NCBI GenBank assembly: GCA_902782715.1
Contig: CACZOG010000116.1
Location: 1 to 7,778, forward strand
From: an uncultured Lachnospiraceae bacterium
GTDB lineage: Bacteria > Bacillota > Clostridia > Lachnospirales > Lachnospiraceae
DNA: 7,778 nt
Direction of reading: 5' to 3'
Below the pieces are notes generated by a model, which ran no database searches, was not told the origin of the DNA, and saw only the letters and a list, made by a program, of their open reading frames with translations. Shown piece by piece: positions 7,357 through 7,778 of this stretch. The position numbers and the translations under genes are program-made. Numbering within the stretch: the stretch's first letter is position 1; each line of letters opens with the position of its first letter.

Positions 7357-7385
7357 TATATATTATTTCCAAATTACAATATCAA
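7357..7385 (-). promoter_or_regulatory. Sigma-A-like promoter of the Dabb-rlmI unit
   Basis: On the minus strand TTGATA (7385-7380), a 17-bp spacer and TATATA (7362-7357) give near-consensus elements at the ideal spacing. The predicted start is near 7350, with a leader of about 24 nt containing the AAAGGA ribosome site. Confidence 0.6.
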
Positions 7386-7416
7386 AATTACCTCTGTCGG
7401 GAACGGACATTATTCT

Positions 7417-7456
7417 GAGAAACACGCCTTTATCATACGAATAAAGGGTTGTTCTC
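7417..7456 (-). terminator. Long stem-loop directly after the micro-protein ORF (possible terminator)
   Basis: A 40-nt interrupted inverted repeat begins one base after the micro-protein stop codon. An outer GAGAA/TTCTC stem, a 2-bp stem, a 2x2 internal loop and an inner 7-bp CCTTTAT/ATAAAGG stem enclose a 7-nt loop. The placement suits transcript end formation or 3' protection. On the minus strand no proper U-run follows: CGTGTTTCTC comes after the inner stem and AGAATAATG after the outer one. It may therefore be a weak terminator or only a stabilising structure. Confidence 0.45.
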
Positions 7457-7549
7457 TTACCCGGTCTGTTTACTTGATCCTGTTACGATTATTCCGAAAA
7501 CGATAACTACCGTTACAGCTTTCTTTACTTGCTTCCGCTCTTTACTCAT
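7457..7549 (-). CDS. 30-residue hydrophobic micro-protein (candidate)
   Basis: The ORF runs from ATG 7549 to TAA 7459-7457 and is preceded by AAGGTGA, about 5 nt before the start. The peptide has a basic N-terminus (MSKERKQVKK, 1-10), an uninterrupted hydrophobic stretch AVTVVIVFGIIVTG (11-24), and a short polar tail SSKQTG (25-30). This reads as a single short membrane-associated peptide with a positive-inside N-terminus. It has its own TTGATA-16-TAGAAT promoter and a stem-loop right after the stop, so it looks like a complete small transcription unit. I recognise no family. A type I toxin-like peptide, a small membrane regulator or the stub of a decayed longer gene are alternatives. No continuation of a longer protein is apparent just past the stop in the same frame. 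The call rests on gene signals, not homology. Confidence 0.5.
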   Translation of the reverse strand: MSKERKQVKKAVTVVIVFGIIVTGSSKQTG

Positions 7550-7595
7550 GTTTTCACCTTTTAACAAGTAATCTTTTTATTTGTTATATGTTATA

Positions 7596-7623
7596 ATTCT
7601 ACACCGTTAGCGTATTTTATCAA
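7596..7623 (-). promoter_or_regulatory. Promoter of the micro-protein unit
   Basis: On the minus strand TTGATA (7623-7618), a 16-bp spacer and TAGAAT (7601-7596) make a plausible sigma-A-type promoter. The start would be near 7589, giving a leader of about 40 nt before the ATG at 7549. It is back-to-back with the plus-strand promoter at 7672-7680. Confidence 0.5.
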
Positions 7624-7671
7624 GATATCCAAAATATTATTGTGTTGAATGCTTTTCCAACCCTTTTATCA

Positions 7672-7680
7672 TGTTATAAT
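7672..7680 (+). promoter_or_regulatory. Extended -10 promoter of the plus-strand gene at 7752
   Basis: TG-T-TATAAT: a perfect -10 at 7675-7680 with the TG extension at 7672-7673. No good -35 lies at 17-18 bp (CTTTTC/GCTTTT), which suggests dependence on the extended -10 or on an activator. The start would be near 7687, giving a leader of about 65 nt. Confidence 0.55.
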
Positions 7681-7691
7681 CATTTTACGCT

Positions 7692-7724
7692 AAGGATACA
7701 CAAAGGATACATCCGCTTTGTATC
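7692..7724 (+). repeat. GATACA half-site cluster in the leader of the plus-strand gene
   Basis: AAGGATACA occurs twice, at 7692-7700 and 7703-7711, exactly 11 bp apart (one helical turn). GATACA returns inverted as TGTATC at 7719-7724. Lying between the -10 and the ribosome site, this could be an operator for a regulator binding head-to-tail, possibly an autorepressor. As RNA, ACAAAG (7700-7705) can also pair with CTTTGT (7716-7721), extended by GAT/ATC with a 2-nt bulge, to form a leader hairpin. Whether it works as DNA, RNA or neither cannot be decided here. Confidence 0.45.
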
Positions 7725-7751
7725 ATAAAGTCATGAAATGAGGTCCGAGCT

Positions 7752-7778
7752 ATGAATTACAAAATGCTTTGTGTTGAA
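7752..7778 (+). CDS. Start of a plus-strand gene, cut by the right edge
   Basis: Nine codons are visible, MNYKMLCVE, from an ATG 7 nt after GAGGT (7740-7744). The start is supported by that ribosome site and by the extended -10 promoter about 70 bp upstream. The opening short basic stretch followed by a hydrophobic strand and an acidic residue would fit the first strand of a response-regulator receiver domain (K-hydrophobic-VE-D). Nine residues are far too few to assign a family. It is divergent from the micro-protein. Confidence 0.5.

Noticed and set aside
7315..7506. Plus-strand 63-codon ORF
   Set aside because: It has no ribosome site, begins inside the Dabb gene on the other strand, and crosses the micro-protein stem-loop and the Dabb promoter. 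Its product looks like random translation.
7733..7755. Tiny upstream ORFs (ATG AAA TGA at 7733-7741; a 5-codon ORF at 7738-7755 whose TGA overlaps the main ATG)
   Set aside because: Neither has a convincing ribosome site of its own, and ORFs this short are expected by chance.
7640..7778. TTGTGTTGAA at 7640-7649 and again at 7769-7778
   Set aside because: One copy is within coding sequence and the other is between promoters. A 10-mer repeated once in AT-rich DNA is weak evidence of function.

Overview
The window looks like chromosomal DNA of an anaerobic Firmicute, most likely Clostridia and perhaps Lachnospiraceae (a Butyrivibrio-like relative). This is inferred from the moderate G+C, the AT-rich intergenic regions with sigma-A-like promoters and strong GGAGG/AAGGA ribosome sites, and the gene content: a cytoplasmic LacI-type sensor fused to GGDEF/EAL domains, a tocopherol-cyclase-like protein, an RlmI-type methyltransferase and a type I glutamine synthetase. 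No rRNA, tRNA, CRISPR array, insertion sequence or phage gene is visible.

Almost everything reads on the minus strand. In transcription order (right to left): a 30-residue hydrophobic micro-protein with its own promoter and a downstream stem-loop (7623-7417); a Dabb-domain protein followed after 13 bp by an RlmI-like 23S rRNA methyltransferase (7326-5757); a tocopherol-cyclase-like protein with its own extended -10 promoter (5667-4537); glnA with its own promoter (4445-3021); a 906-residue LacI-sensor/degenerate-GGDEF/EAL protein 32 bp downstream (2988-268); and an RsuA-type pseudouridine synthase that overlaps it by 23 bp and runs off the left edge. The last three form a likely glnA-EAL-rsuA operon. 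On the far right a plus-strand gene begins at 7752, divergent from the micro-protein. Only nine codons are present, preceded by an extended -10 promoter and a cluster of GATACA half-sites.

Functionally the region mixes RNA modification (RsuA, RlmI), nitrogen assimilation (GlnA) and second-messenger control. The EAL protein keeps every phosphodiesterase residue I could align, while its GGDEF half has lost its catalytic residues. It therefore reads as a ligand-sensing c-di-GMP phosphodiesterase, possibly expressed together with glutamine synthetase.

I do not see an obvious new multi-gene system. The items most worth a second look are the micro-protein unit, the half-site cluster before the divergent gene, the sensor-PDE and its linkage to glnA, and a GSI whose adenylylation tyrosine position is Phe.
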